In this document: positions 1-11,053 of the stretch, one piece after another
How the letters are laid out: each line of letters starts with the position of its first letter
Numbering within the stretch: the stretch's first letter is position 1
Assembly (NCBI GenBank): GCA_029204225.1
Contig: CM055093.1
Coordinates: 23,045,912 to 23,109,911 of the forward strand
Direction: 5' to 3'
DNA: 64,000 nt
DNA from: Diphasiastrum complanatum
Taxonomy: Eukaryota; Streptophyta; Lycopodiopsida; Lycopodiales; Lycopodiaceae
Notes under the pieces: model-generated
What the model saw: the letters and a program-made list of their open reading frames with translations, nothing else
What the model was told of the DNA's origin: nothing
The model's database searches: none
Position numbers and translations under genes: made by a program

Positions 1-291
1 TGTGAGCAACACCACCTTGGCATCCACCAATTTTGGATGCCCATGGTGGATGTGCATTGTGCACGAGGCCATGCTAAGATCAAGTTGGGTCTACATGCAT
101 TGCATCAGATCCCACGCAGTACCACAAAACAAAAGGTGTAGTTTTTATGTCGGTCACGTGTTCGGGTGCTTTCGAACATGAAAATTACCAACTAAAATGA
201 GATATTCTAAGAAAATTACACACAAAAAAAAAAGAGCACACTCTAGAGTCTAGAACTTAGAGGTCGGTGCCCCAGCCCCCGCTGGGGCTTT

Positions 292-772
292 AGAGCACGG
301 CCCGCGCGTGGGAGTGGTTTGGCCCCGGTGCCCCCCCACGGCTGACACATGTCAACCGCGTGGTGCCCGTAAAAAATCAGCGGGCACCTGATTTTGCCGG
401 GCGGCGCCAGGGCGGGTCCTAGGCGGGCAGGCACCAGGGCGGCGACAGGCACCGGGCAGCTGCAGGCCGGGGGGCCCGAGCAGTGGGCCAGGTGGCGCCG
501 GCGCCCGCCGGGACCCGGGGCAACTGGTGCCGGCGCCGGGCAGCCGCAAGCCGGCGGGCAGCCCCAGGTGGTGCCGGGCAGCGTGCCTCTCACACACACA
601 CGTGCAATTTTGGGAAGTTTGTCTATATATCCCCTCCCGATAGTCTCACATGAATGCTTATGGGACAAAGATTGGCTGCCTGGACACTTGGCGTCCGGGC
701 AGCCAATTTTCAAAAAAAAAAAAAAAAACTTGTGGTTTGGAGGGCACCGGGGCCAAAGGGCCACCGTGCTCT
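292..772. repeat. GC-rich inverted-repeat (MITE-like) element
   Basis: The ends are imperfect inverted repeats: AGAGCACGG at 292-300 mirrors CCGTGCTCT at 764-772. The inner parts (TTTGGCCCCGGTGCCC near 320-340 and GGGCACCGGGGCCAAA near 742-757) also pair. The interior is far richer in GC than its AT-rich flanks and holds a further hairpin at 671-707 followed by an A-run. Frames on both strands across this block are compositional and show no domain. A non-autonomous terminal-inverted-repeat element is the likeliest reading. No clear target-site duplication is visible, so the class is not assigned. Confidence 0.5.
671..707. repeat. Strong hairpin inside the GC-rich element
   Basis: ATTGGCTGCC (671-680) is perfectly complementary to GGCAGCCAAT (698-707). 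Four further pairs, one of them a G-T wobble, extend the stem to 14 bp around a 9-nt loop. A long A-run follows at once. It lies in the right half of the 292-772 element. Confidence 0.7.
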
Positions 773-2161
773 TGGTAAGACAATAATGACACGTGTCAGT
801 CATTTCCAGCATTAGTCCAGCTGTACCGGTATACTTTGTAGACTTTCTACCTAACAAACTTCTAGACCATGGCACGTGTTGCTCACCCTTGGATGTATTT
901 CATAAGGCATGCAGATCGTGCCACGTGTTTAGTGATCTATTGACACGTCGCAGCAATCGTATGGAGCGGGCTAAAAGCGATGTTCGTTCTGAAGATATTA
1001 TTGTGGTTTGTCGTCTTTCGTTTCGTTTAGTTTTGTTTGGTTTCTGCGATCGTCGTCGGTTTTGGTGTCAGAAAATTGACGATCGATCTATCATCATCGT
1101 GTGTTTGATTTGAATTAAGTATTGAGCGGAAGTAGGCGAGCTTAGTATTGAGGCTGAAGAAGACTTAAAAGCCTGGATCAGGTGGCAGGCCTGTGTTTTG
1201 CAGGTCAGATGCACTTTGTTTTTAATGGAAACTGCAGTGCTCATAAAATATTTCAAGCTTTCAACCTTCTACGAAACTCTTTCCAAGGCTTCAATAAAAA
1301 CTCTCAAGTACAGAAAATAAAACATATGTATAATGATTGTGAAATTTACATTGTAAATTAGTGTAAATTTTAATGAGCAGATATTAACAAAGTTAGAAGC
1401 TAAGAGTAAAATCCTGACTCATGGAACTGGTTTGTTTACCGATTTTTTGGATCAATGATGGAATGCCAAATAACGGAAATGACTTTCATGGAAAAATAAA
1501 TTTAGTTTTAGTTTGAGGAGTACATTTTCAAAAATCTTGAACATATTGTGTTAATTGTCTACTTTTTGTCTATCAACATCGAATGTCGGAGCACAAAATC
1601 GCGATTTCTTTTTTTTAAATTTAATTAAGGTTGATATCTAGCTAAGACTAGCTTCAAGGATGAAGTTTCCTGTAGCCGATTAATCTTCATTTCTTTCGAA
1701 AGGGCTGAAATGAAATTTACGAAGGGAAATTGCACCAAGAAGCTCTGGAAGTGCTTCAAAAGCAGGCCCGCCCTTGGAAGTTGGATGGATCTTGATTCGT
1801 TGGATAGATGGCGGGCTGCAGAATCAAGAATATTATCCACTAAAGAAGAAAACCTCTCTGTGTGACATCCGACAGCTGTATGGTGGCAGACTTCTCTAAG
1901 ATGTATCATGTGAGAGCCTTTGTGGCGTAAACTCTCGTTTCCTCCGAGTTGTAGGAATTATTAAAAGTCAATCAAGTAAGCAAACAGAGTATTAAATTGG
2001 GATTCTCGATCATGTGAGACGCGTGAAACGCTCAAGACTGAAGTTGCTGTCAGCTTCAAAATTCATAGAAAATACAATGACTAATTATCAATAACACGTT
2101 CAGGTTATTGTCATGAACATGTGCTTGTTTTGAAAAATTACAATCAATTATTAGGTACTAT
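773..2161. other. Intergenic, nothing recognised
   Basis: AT-rich DNA without a convincing reading frame, RNA gene or repeat. Short frames here (for example 1625-1909 on the minus strand) carry no recognisable motif. Confidence 0.5.
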
Positions 2162-2255
2162 GGAATGGGCCGGGGCCATTCTGCCAGGTAAGTATTTTCA
2201 AAAAAAATTTAGGCGAGGCCCGGCCGGGCAGAATGGCCTTTGCCCGGCCCATTCC
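2162..2255. repeat. Short foldback element
   Basis: GGAATGGGCCGGG at the left end pairs with CCCGGCCCATTCC at the right end. The next inner blocks GGCCATTCTGCC and GGGCAGAATGGCC also pair, giving arms of about 24-30 nt around an A-rich centre. It abuts the 2261-2470 MITE-like element. A related right-hand piece sits next to the second MITE copy near 24291-24335, so the two parts probably move or diverge together. Confidence 0.55.
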
Positions 2256-2260
2256 ATTGC

Positions 2261-2470
2261 GTAATGGATTTGTGGACCCTTTTTAAACCAATCCTTTGCT
2301 GCCACATGGCAGGCGCAAGCAGAATCAGCACTAGAATTTGAGACCAATTCGATGCCGCCACGTGACAGGCGTAGGCAAAAGCTGCATTAATTTTTTTTTT
2401 AAAAATAGGTGACTATTCTGCTTTTTAATCTGTTTAGAAATGGGCAGAATAGTCACCAAAAATCCATTAC
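2261..2470 (-). mobile_element. MITE-like element, copy 1
   Basis: Terminal inverted repeats GTAATGGATTTGTGG and (CA)CCAAAAATCCATTAC bound about 210 bp. A near-identical copy in the opposite orientation lies at 24075-24290. One end contains an internal hairpin, GGTGACTATTCTGC paired with GCAGAATAGTCACC. Both ends carry TA at the same offset, consistent with a TA target duplication as in Tc1/mariner-derived MITEs, but the termini do not match the Stowaway consensus. It has no coding capacity. Confidence 0.6.
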
Positions 2471-3354
2471 AGCTACATAAATCTTGATCTGCGGAAAAAG
2501 CCTTGGCTCTTGATTAGCCGAATCTTAAAGTCGTAAGCTGAAGCTTCTGATTCCTGAACCCTTGAAGTTTGAACTATGAGATATTCTTAGCAAAGTCAAA
2601 ATTGCCTTTTACCTCAGATGACTCAAAGGAGAAATATTAATGATTTGGTCAGATTTTTGCTATGAATATTTGCGTGTTTTGCAATTTGCAGTTTACAAAC
2701 TTCCGTCACAATGGGTTGTATGGGTAGATTTGTTGACTAATACCAAAAAGGTGCAAGCTAGAATCTAGACCAATGCGTATTGACATATAAGGAGATTAAC
2801 TCCGTAAATGGCATTTCCAAGTTGTATATGTTGTATATAAAGACCACTAGTTGTTTAACATGTATGCAAAAATTTACGAACTAAAACATACTATGTTTGA
2901 TATTTTGCGTAAATTGTATTCTATTTACCAGAATCATGCATTAATATCTTAAATTTGGAGGCTATTTTTGTAGAATCAAGTAGCAACCTTGTCATCTACT
3001 ATGCTCATATAATACGACGAAGATCGCAATTTTGGGCTTATTTTGTGATCCTTGTCCTTATTAACCAAGTCAAACAATGGGTAATTATAATAGATCACAA
3101 ATCTCTTGACTTGTAATATATTTCTATCCATCATATGGCGATGCCTTATAAAATATGAAAACCTCGAAGTTGCACTTTGACGTGCACCTTTGGTCTTCCA
3201 AAATGACTTCACTCATAGTTCCATATTGCTTATAGGTTTTATTTAAAATTCAAAAAGCAGATGTTGTGCATATGTTTATATGTGATGTGATAGTCACTTG
3301 AGATTAGTCTATATTTAAAACAATATCCTTGACAAGCAATACTTGGTAAAAAGA
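2471..3354. other. Intergenic, nothing recognised
   Basis: AT-rich sequence with no supported gene. The frame at 2976-3212 on the minus strand shows no known motif. Confidence 0.5.
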
Positions 3355-4700
3355 TTTTTTTTTTTCAAAAACCTTTAGTTACTATTAAATATCAACAAAA
3401 TGTACATGAAAAGCGTCTAGAATGCTACATAACAGAGGAAGTCCATCCCGTAAATGGAGAAACTATATAGTACGTAAGTGGATATCCGCACACCATGCAA
3501 GGAGGCAGTCCATTAGAAGATAGTAGGAGAAAAAGTAAACAAGTAAACTACTACAATAAGTGCATAGCGAACTAAAAACACATACCAGCAAAAGGCAGTG
3601 AAGATGAACTCTTCAAAACCATCTGGTTCCACGCAATCCAAAACTTCCACAAAAGATGAGGGAATCTATGGTCATATGGGGCAAATTGCTAGCAATATGG
3701 AATTAACTGAGAGCCGAGGAACGGCCACCCAATGTCTGAGCAAGAACGCAAAGTCCGCCCAGAGGTGCATGTTGCAGTGAAAGAACAAATGCGAACAAAT
3801 GCTCAAGAGACTCTTTGTGCAACTGGCAAACTGGACAAAGGCAATCAGAGAGAGAAGGCTGCTTGGCACAAAGGGAGAGGGACTTGGAGATGATGTGATA
3901 AGATATGTAACAAAGCTTGCCTACGAGGATAGAATGGATGGTGGCAAATCTAGTACGCCAAACCAAGGCCGGGTCAACAGACCGGTCTCAGCTGGCATTG
4001 AAGAAGGCTGGAAAAAGGAAAGGATTGGCTCTAAGGTGGCCGCGGGGTAGCTAAGGAGGGAGAGTTGAAGAGCAGTTTCCCAACCAGCTAGCGGAAGAGA
4101 ATAATCAAGGGCAATGTGAAGGCTAAGCACCGCAAAGGAGTCGAGGTCAAGAAGAGTGTGTTCGTTAGCAGATAGGCAGACTCGAGGAAGGAGCTGGCCG
4201 GGGGGAACATGAATAAGCTGGCGGAGGGTGATGGAACTGCAATGGCTTATTGAGACGAGCAGCACACGACGACATCAACTTGCACTCCCCCTAGCGGACA
4301 ACTGATGACCTACACTTCCTTAGCTAAGGTAAGGTGGAAGTCAATTTCATTTGAGGCTAATGAGAACTGGGAGGGTGCAACAGGTTGGCATCTTCGGATA
4401 CCTAGAGAGACACCCACCCACAACAGGTACAAGAGTGGGGTCCACAGTAGAAAGGGGCGAGTGAGGTCCGTTTGCAAGGGAGGGAAGAACAAGGGGTGAA
4501 GAGGATGGAGAGAACGAGGCCATGCAGTGACCGAGGAGGAGCAAGGAGGTGTAGGAGTTGGTAGAAGAAGGCCAATGGCAGGCAAAGAGCACAAACCATC
4601 AAAAGGATGGTAAGTTGCGAGCAAAGAGGAGGTAGGAGCAGTATAAACCTTGCCCATGGTGTTCAAGAAAAGAAACTTTTTTGTGTCAATCAAGGCAAGA
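3355..4700 (-). mobile_element. LINE (non-LTR retrotransposon) 3' end, degenerate
   Basis: Read on the minus strand, shifted frames at 3700-3966 contain a CPVCQLHKESLEHLF motif. This resembles the C-terminal zinc-binding segment (zf-RVT type) after the reverse transcriptase of plant L1-like LINEs. The minus-strand 3' end finishes in an A-run (T-run at 3355-3365 on the plus strand), as expected for target-primed reverse transcription. Frames at 3921-4265 and 4310-4693 give Ser/Leu/Pro-rich peptides with stops and may be upstream remnants. The RT catalytic core is not visible. A second, shorter copy of the same 3' segment lies at 5072-5390. Confidence 0.45.
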
Positions 4701-5071
4701 CTAGATTACTAAAAGGGAAAATCTTATGCAATCTAGGACCTCAGTTGGTGCTCATTTGACATCCTTGGGGCTTTGCTCTCATGTGTGGCCATTTTTCCAA
4801 AAAGTATGCTTTGTAAGTAGGATGAAAATAAAGACTTAAAAGCCGGAGGTTTAACACCCTTATTTTAAGTTATACAAGATTTAGGCACTTGGATAGGAAA
4901 CGTTTTATGTTAATTTGGATGCTTAGATGCTTGGTGGTAATGGTGTAATCAAAAAAATGTAGTATTTAGAATTCTCAATATTTTTGAACTTCTAAGATAA
5001 AAAATTAAATTTTAAACATAGTTCTTTTTGTGATATTCATTTCACATCTAAATAATCTTAAATCTAAAGAA

Positions 5072-5390
5072 ATTTTTTTAATTCACTATTAGATATCGAC
5101 AAATGTATAAGAGAGACATGCACGAGCACCTTAACAGAGTAAGTCCGTCCAACAGGGGGGAAGCTATACATTAAGAGGACTACATGCACACCACGTAGGG
5201 AGGTAGTCCAAACCAAAACAATAGGAAAAAGATAAGTAATGTACTATAGTAGATACATAGCAAACTGTAATGAGGTAGCAGCTGAAGGTGGAGAAGAGGA
5301 GCCTTAATTTTGTCTAATCCAAAGCTTCCACAACATGAGAAAAAGAGTGGATGTCCAAACCGACTCATTAGGTGGAAGAGGGGGCAGCAT
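5072..5390 (-). mobile_element. Second LINE 3'-end fragment
   Basis: This stretch aligns by eye with 3355-3690. Both have the A-tail (plus-strand T-run at 5072-5079), then TTCACTATTAGATATC-like sequence, an AGTCCGTCC/AGTCCATCC block, the ACCACGTAGGGAGG/ACCATGCAAGGAGG block, and a TCCAAAGCTTCCACAA-like block. Two 5'-truncated copies in the same orientation about 1.7 kb apart support one LINE family. No protein is retained. Confidence 0.45.
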
Positions 5391-6121
5391 GGGACCGGCG
5401 AAAGAGAGATAAGAAGTCATCGAAAGAAATTTTAGATGAACCCGGTATAGGACTCACAAGCTTGTAACATTTAATTCATCTTTAAGTGTGATTCTAATAT
5501 GTTAAGTGCATGTGGCCAAAAAAAAAAAGAACAAGTTTCTATAATGGGCAAAATCAATGAACTAGTCACATTTCGTTTACATATCGGATGTGTATCATGA
5601 TATGCGTTTTGCATGTGGTGGGCATGTGAACAATGACTCACCGGTGCATGAGCTAGAGTACTACATTTGAGCTTATGAACATGGGTCTCTTTTAAGGAGC
5701 CATGAATCATGATATTTGGTCTTAGGTCTTAGTGACCTAAGGTCTCTCCGTACAAACAACAGCGTAATATGAAAGTACTTCTAAGTTTTAAGTTTTAACA
5801 ATACGCGCAGGGGCCTGAGAACACAGTAGTAGTTCAAACTGTGTTCAAGGGCCAAGGCTGTATGGCGCTGCACTGCTGCGCTAGTAGTATAGTGATCTAG
5901 TTTCAGCGTCACCATTTCTGATTTAGTCATATTTGGGCTTCACTTCCTTGCTTTTCTCTCTAGGGCGTATTCTGTACAAAATCGACGTCGTTTCCTTTGG
6001 TGCAGCCGTTTGTAGCTCGACTCTAAGGAGGGATTTAAATCCAAAAACAGAAACAAAAAGTTGGAAATTTGTTCTTCGATCCTTTGGTTTTTGTCAACAG
6101 AAGTGAGTATTCCCAATAATC
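5391..6121. promoter_or_regulatory. Upstream region of the TPR gene
   Basis: No gene is seen between the LINE fragment and the TPR start codon. The final 200 bp (about 5930-6121) becomes pyrimidine-rich with mixed composition, as in plant 5' leaders. A TATA box or transcription start cannot be placed with confidence. An upstream non-coding exon is possible because GTGAGT occurs at 6101-6106, just before the start codon. Confidence 0.3.
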
Positions 6122-8176
6122 ATGAATTCCCCTAAACCATCACCGTCTGCTTTGCACCGTTGCCATTCCCCACACTTTCACCACCACCACCATCACCACC
6201 TCAACAATACTCCTCCCTCCAGTCCCTCTCAAGCTGCTGCCATCCAAGCTTCAGAGTGCTTCCACAAAGATGGGATAGTGGCAGCCCATTGGGCTGCCTT
6301 ACATGACGCCCATGTGCTGGAAAAGGGCCTCCATCCTATAGAGGGCCCGCTGCCCGAGGTTCCCATTCCATCGCTGCCTCCTCAAAATGTAAAGCCCATA
6401 CTGATCAAGGATTTGAAGCTGGGTAAGGTTCACAGGGGCCGAGCCTTAAATGGGACTCTCTGTACTGATTCTCTCAAGGTTCACTCTGTGCTTAATGTTT
6501 TAGAAGATGAGACTGGTTTGGCCACAAAGCTGCGGATTTGCAATGCGTTGCCAATCAACTACAGCATGCTGCAGGCGCAGCGCTTGTATCCCAAAGGCTC
6601 AAGGATCGCGGTGCTGGAGCCCTATCTCACGGAATTCTCTGATGGGACAATTGGTATTCTGGTTGAGAAGCCTTCGGATGTTGTGTTTCTGTGGGTGCCT
6701 GAGATCGCAGATGAAGATCTTCACAAGCTGCAGGTGCCGCCGTTTGCAGATGAAGCACTGCACGAACTCCAGCGCTCAGATGAAGCGAAAACAGTTGCAT
6801 CGGAATGTTCTCAGTTGCCAGATGAGGCTGAAGCTGCGGCATCAAAGTCTTCTCAGTTGCTAGATGAATCTAAAGCAGCTGCATCAAACTCTAATATGCC
6901 TGATTCGCGCATGCAAACTGCTATACTCTCTGAATCTGGAGACAAGCAGGAAATGAAGCTGAATAGCGCGGAGGCTGAAATCTCTGAAAAGGGTTATAAC
7001 TCATTTGAAAACTATTTCGATCAGGCCGGACATGAAATCCCAAACAGCGGAGGATCACAAATACTGAAGGATATGAAATCTGGACCCAATAGTGCTGAAA
7101 ATATCAGTAACTCTGTAGCTGAGGAACTGCCCTTGCCTTTTTTGAACCCAGTTGAACCTGAATTTGAGCGATCCAAGGATGCCTTGGATGGGCTTGAAGT
7201 GAAACCTTCCTTGTCTGTTGGAGGAGTTGCACATGTTGTCGAACTTCCTACCGTTGAGGAACAACCAGAAATTGAACATTTGGCGGAAACCGGAGCTTCT
7301 GAGGAGGCTGATGGTGCCTCCAAACTTCAAGATACGAATGCCCCTGAGAGGATTCTGGAGGTGGGGAAGAATGAAGCCGAGGAATTGCAGCAGAAGTATG
7401 CACCCGTTGCGAGTGAAAACTCGAGAGAATTCAGTGCAGCTGATATAATCAACACCGAGAAACGGTTGGGTACACTCAGCAATGAAGAAAGCTACTCCGA
7501 GCCAGATGCACAGCAGTTGAGAAGAGTCAAGCCCGCAGAAGTAGAAAGTCAGCATTGTGGAGATGCGTTCTCTGACGAGAATAGGAATAATCATCAGGTT
7601 TCAGTTTCTGATGAGGTAGAAGCTTCCCTTGATGCTAAATCAGCTAATCATAAGTCCGACAGGGTGGAGATTAATGGGGGCAACTACAGTTCTGGCAAGG
7701 ATTATTTGGCAGACCCTCTTGAGAATTTGGATGCAAAATCCCTTCGGATCCGTGGAAATAGGCTCTTTGCGGATGCAGATTGGAAGGGCGCTGCGGACTT
7801 CTACACCCGGGCTATCAGAAAAGCTGAAGGGCAGCAGCGTACTCAAGATAACGGTGTTTTCAAAGATGAGGATGAAGTGCTGTTAGGCTATTCCAACAGA
7901 TCCGAGGCATGGCTCAGGCAGAAAAAGTTTGAGAAAGCACAAGCTGATGCAGAGAAGGCATTGAGCCTCAGTCCAAATCATGCTAAAGGCCTATTTCGTT
8001 TGGCCAGAGCATTTCTAGGGCTTGGGAAGCAGGTCGAAGCGTTACCTGTCCTTGAAGCTGCAAAGAAGCTGGCTCCAAATGATAACGATCTTCAGGAAGC
8101 ATTGAAACAGTGTAGGGCTAGCATTCAGAGGCCAAAATCCAAGATTAAGAAGAAGCAACGAGGAGCCCAGTGCTAA
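6122..8176 (+). CDS. TPR-domain protein, intact single-exon gene
   Basis: One uninterrupted 684-residue frame. Residues about 16-28 are a His-rich run in a Pro/Ser-rich leader. Residues about 90-190 form a compact region beginning KPILIKDLKLGKVHRG and containing VLEDETGLA and YPKGSRIAVLEPYL. I recall this type of segment near TPRs in plant TPR/SET-like proteins, but no SET domain is present here. Residues about 195-260 hold degenerate repeats built on ADEALHELQ and DEAEAAASKSSQLL. A long acidic, probably disordered linker follows. Residues about 538-670 make about three TPR units (GNRLFADADWKGAADFYTRA, GYSNRSEAWLRQKKFEKAQA, GLFRLARAFLGLGKQVEAL), the arrangement of co-chaperone-type TPR clamps. 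The C-terminus is Lys/Arg-rich. TPRs normally mediate protein binding; the partner and location are inferred unknowns. There is no signal peptide or membrane segment. The first ATG of the frame is used. Confidence 0.85.
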   Translation: MNSPKPSPSALHRCHSPHFHHHHHHHLNNTPPSSPSQAAAIQASECFHKDGIVAAHWAALHDAHVLEKGLHPIEGPLPEVPIPSLPPQNVKPILIKDLKLGKVHRGRALNGTLCTDSLKVHSVLNVLEDETGLATKLRICNALPINYSMLQAQRLYPKGSRIAVLEPYLTEFSDGTIGILVEKPSDVVFLWVPEIADEDLHKLQVPPFADEALHELQRSDEAKTVASECSQLPDEAEAAASKSSQLLDESKAAASNSNMPDSRMQTAILSESGDKQEMKLNSAEAEISEKGYNSFENYFDQAGHEIPNSGGSQILKDMKSGPNSAENISNSVAEELPLPFLNPVEPEFERSKDALDGLEVKPSLSVGGVAHVVELPTVEEQPEIEHLAETGASEEADGASKLQDTNAPERILEVGKNEAEELQQKYAPVASENSREFSAADIINTEKRLGTLSNEESYSEPDAQQLRRVKPAEVESQHCGDAFSDENRNNHQVSVSDEVEASLDAKSANHKSDRVEINGGNYSSGKDYLADPLENLDAKSLRIRGNRLFADADWKGAADFYTRAIRKAEGQQRTQDNGVFKDEDEVLLGYSNRSEAWLRQKKFEKAQADAEKALSLSPNHAKGLFRLARAFLGLGKQVEALPVLEAAKKLAPNDNDLQEALKQCRASIQRPKSKIKKKQRGAQC

Positions 8177-9340
8177 GCTGCAAGCATTTTTGTGAAAGTA
8201 GCAACCTATTGTCACCACGACTGGTAAATTAGCTTCTACCTTGGCTCGTATGCCAGTCACCTTATCCTTTCTGTGGTAATGAGGTTTGCTGAAAAATCGA
8301 TGGGCAAAAAATCATCTTGAAGGTGAATGATGCTATGCCAAGTGATTTTTCAAATAATGTAAATGGAGCTGCTAAATTCTCATTTTTCTACGTAGGACGT
8401 CTTGTTCAAGTACCTCTCAAACGAGAAACTTTCTGATCCAACTGTATGCAGATTTAGTGTCTCTGTCAGTGTCTGTTACTGAGCGTTTGTCAAAGAAATT
8501 CTTCATATTTGACTAAGAATTCAGCTCCTTAACAAGTACACAATTCTACCTAGCTCTGGTTAGCGTTTATCCTCATTAAGCTGTGAATATACTGATCCTT
8601 TCTTTAATCTTCCAGTTTATCAAGTCATTTACTCTTCCAAGAATCTAGTGTTGTCAAGGGAATCGTTTGGGAAGTTTGAACGTAATGTGTCACACTTTTT
8701 TTTCCCGTTGCTTTAGCGAAGATTACACTCCCTAGTCGTTGATGGGACTGCCCCAGTTTCAAGCCTTGCCATGTCCCCTCAACTGTGTTTAGCATGCCAC
8801 GTGAGCAATGACCAGCTATAACACGAAATCTACCTATCAAAGTTTATGCAGCATCTCACCTTCGCCATAAACTTTCCTGTTGCGTTTGGATAGTTTCCCG
8901 ATTCCCGATCCATTTAGATTTGAACCACTATTCCGTTTCAAATCTGATTTAGGGTTTAGATCGATTTGCTTTTATTATCCAAAATGACATTCTCGTTCTA
9001 ATGATTGAGATTGACTATAAATTAGATAATGACTGTAAGCTGTACAGTGTCTTGTCTATCTACAACCAATTTTCTTTAAACTAATAAAAATTAGAATTTG
9101 TAAACCGTAAATTCAATTCTATGTCTTTCTAGTCAACCTGATTCTGAACTGCCTAAAAAGCCAATAATTTAGATTCTGGTAAGGTCCTTTCTGAAGAGGT
9201 GGTAAACTATGCATGTAGTAATCAATATCTTAGGCAGCTTTCAAACATCTATAATTGACAATATGTTAGGATCATGGCCAGCTTACAATGTACAGCTACA
9301 ACTGTCTAAATAAAAATTTTCAAGTATCCTAACTCTGTCT
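8177..9340. other. 3' flank of the TPR gene and intergenic DNA
   Basis: About 200 bp after the stop probably hold the 3' UTR; AT-rich stretches near 8350 could serve for polyadenylation. Beyond that no gene, RNA or repeat is recognised. Confidence 0.4.
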
Positions 9341-9541
9341 TCACTCCATGCAAAGAAAATTGAAAGAGGGGAAATGAATTCCCTCAAAAGCTAGAGCGTT
9401 TCTGGATTTCCAAATGGTGAAAGATCTTAGCAGTATGCCATACTTGTAGATGTTTCTTAGTGGGGCTAAAAGCTTACTTCCTCCCTGGCCAACAAGAGAA
9501 GGCTTCTTTTCTCTCTTTTTTAGAACATCAGAGATAGACAA
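9341..9541 (-). mobile_element. LINE-like remnant (IWKSRNALAFEG motif)
   Basis: A 66-residue minus-strand frame contains FTIWKSRNALAFEG. This resembles the IWKARN.. segment common in the C-terminal part of plant non-LTR retrotransposon proteins and derived RNase H-like proteins. The rest of the frame shows no conserved residues and no RT motif is nearby. It is probably a short decayed fragment. The call rests on one motif. Confidence 0.3.
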
Positions 9542-9795
9542 TTTAGAGTGAAGGAATCATATCTTCTATAGCCGATTGGCAACATTGGCATGTGTCGAAA
9601 GTGTTAAAACTAAGGTAAGCTTCACTTTCATAGATAGAGTTGCATGCAACTTTTGCCACTAAAATGTCTTCAATTTGCCAATTTGTATAGATTGAATTAC
9701 ACAAAGTTTCCTCTATTTATCATCTACGTTATTAATGTTTTGGAACCAAGAGGTATTACTAGATTATGCTAGTGGAAAGATGTTGAAGCAAGACC

Positions 9796-10224
9796 TCAAT
9801 TTGCATTCCCTAACCAAGTGATACGTAAACCTTGATGTGTGACGTAAGCTTCAATCAAATATCTCTTCATGTTTTGCAACAAGTTGATGTGTGAAGTTGA
9901 AAGCAGAATTTCTTTGTCGTTAATGTTTGACCAAGGAATCATAATTTCTAATTCATGAAGCATGAATACACACTCTTCAAGTCTTCGAATAGTATCTTGG
10001 AACTTGAAGATTCTTGAGAAACAAATTTCTTCGTATCTAGCCTTGCAATCCCCCATAGTAGGAAAAGCATAAAGTATTACGCTGCATGTATATGGTCCAG
10101 ATGTGGAAGAGAGAGAGGTGAGTAACTCGGATGTTTTAACATTGATTTGATTATGGGCGAATTGCATTGGCGTATTTTGTTGAAGAAGATTATGTGACAT
10201 ATGGAACAAAGAGCACACTTTCAA
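9796..10224 (-). CDS. Hypothetical protein fragment, unrecognised
   Basis: An open minus-strand stretch of about 142 codons, helix-rich in appearance, with segments such as FQDTIRRLEECVFMLHELE and NLLQNMKRYLIEAYVTHQG. I do not recognise a family. The nominal start is not ATG; the frame opens shortly upstream at a stop near 10260, so it could be an exon or gene remnant. No splice sites or neighbouring exons could be established. It may be chance or decayed transposon sequence. Confidence 0.25.
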   Translation of the reverse strand: MKVCSLFHMSHNLLQQNTPMQFAHNQINVKTSELLTSLSSTSGPYTCSVILYAFPTMGDCKARYEEICFSRIFKFQDTIRRLEECVFMLHELEIMIPWSNINDKEILLSTSHINLLQNMKRYLIEAYVTHQGLRITWLGNAN

Positions 10225-10961
10225 GGTTAAGATGGAAAGATTTCTCTTAGCAATTGCAATACTCTTACTCTATAGATTAGGGATTTCCAATCATCAAGAA
10301 CATACTTTTTGAGAGACTAGATGGAGTTTCATGTCATGCCACAATATGCTTGAGAATGATGCTTCTAGTAATGAACGAGAGTAGATTGTCTTCTCACATA
10401 TAGCTAGTTTAGAATAAACTACTTGTTAATACTAAAAGCCACTCCATTCTTTGCTACCTATAGTATATTCGATGCAACATCCACACTTTCGACCAGTCAC
10501 AACAACTCATACTATTTATTAGTGAAGGAAAAAATGGTTAATTATATTATTATGAGAGATTGAATATCTATTAGATTATTGTGAGAGATTGAAAAACTTT
10601 GGATAAATGTGAGGGATTTGCCACCTTGCATGGGTACGACCACTACCTAGCGATTACATTGATATTTAATTGATAAATAAAAGTGATTTTTAGTCCATTG
10701 CGGGAGTCAAATTATTTAAAGGCCTAAAAATAAATCAAGTTAGTAATTTAAGGGTATTTTTTTATCACTTTTCAAATTCAAATAATAAGGGAGTTACAAA
10801 TTGGCCAATAGCCAATACGAGTACGTGCCCATTCTCATTATAAATAGTGGCACCATGTACTTTGTTTTTCATGTTCAATAAAAAAAGCTGAAAATTACCA
10901 TTTGGCAATTGCAAATATAACCCCAACATGAGAGCAATATTTAGCATAGAAGCATGAGGCT

Positions 10962-10964
<3 letters not shown>
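10225..10964. other. Intergenic, nothing recognised
   Basis: AT-rich DNA with no supported gene or repeat family. Confidence 0.5.

Positions 10965-11048
<84 letters not shown>
10965..11048. repeat. (TC)n microsatellite
   Basis: About 42 uninterrupted TC units. This is one of several unusually long GA/CT arrays in the window. Confidence 0.97.

Positions 11049-11053
<5 letters not shown>

Noticed and set aside
243-875. Pro/Cys/Gly-rich frames of 81-210 residues on both strands
   Set aside because: They lie across the GC-rich inverted-repeat element, exist in several frames at once and show no domain.
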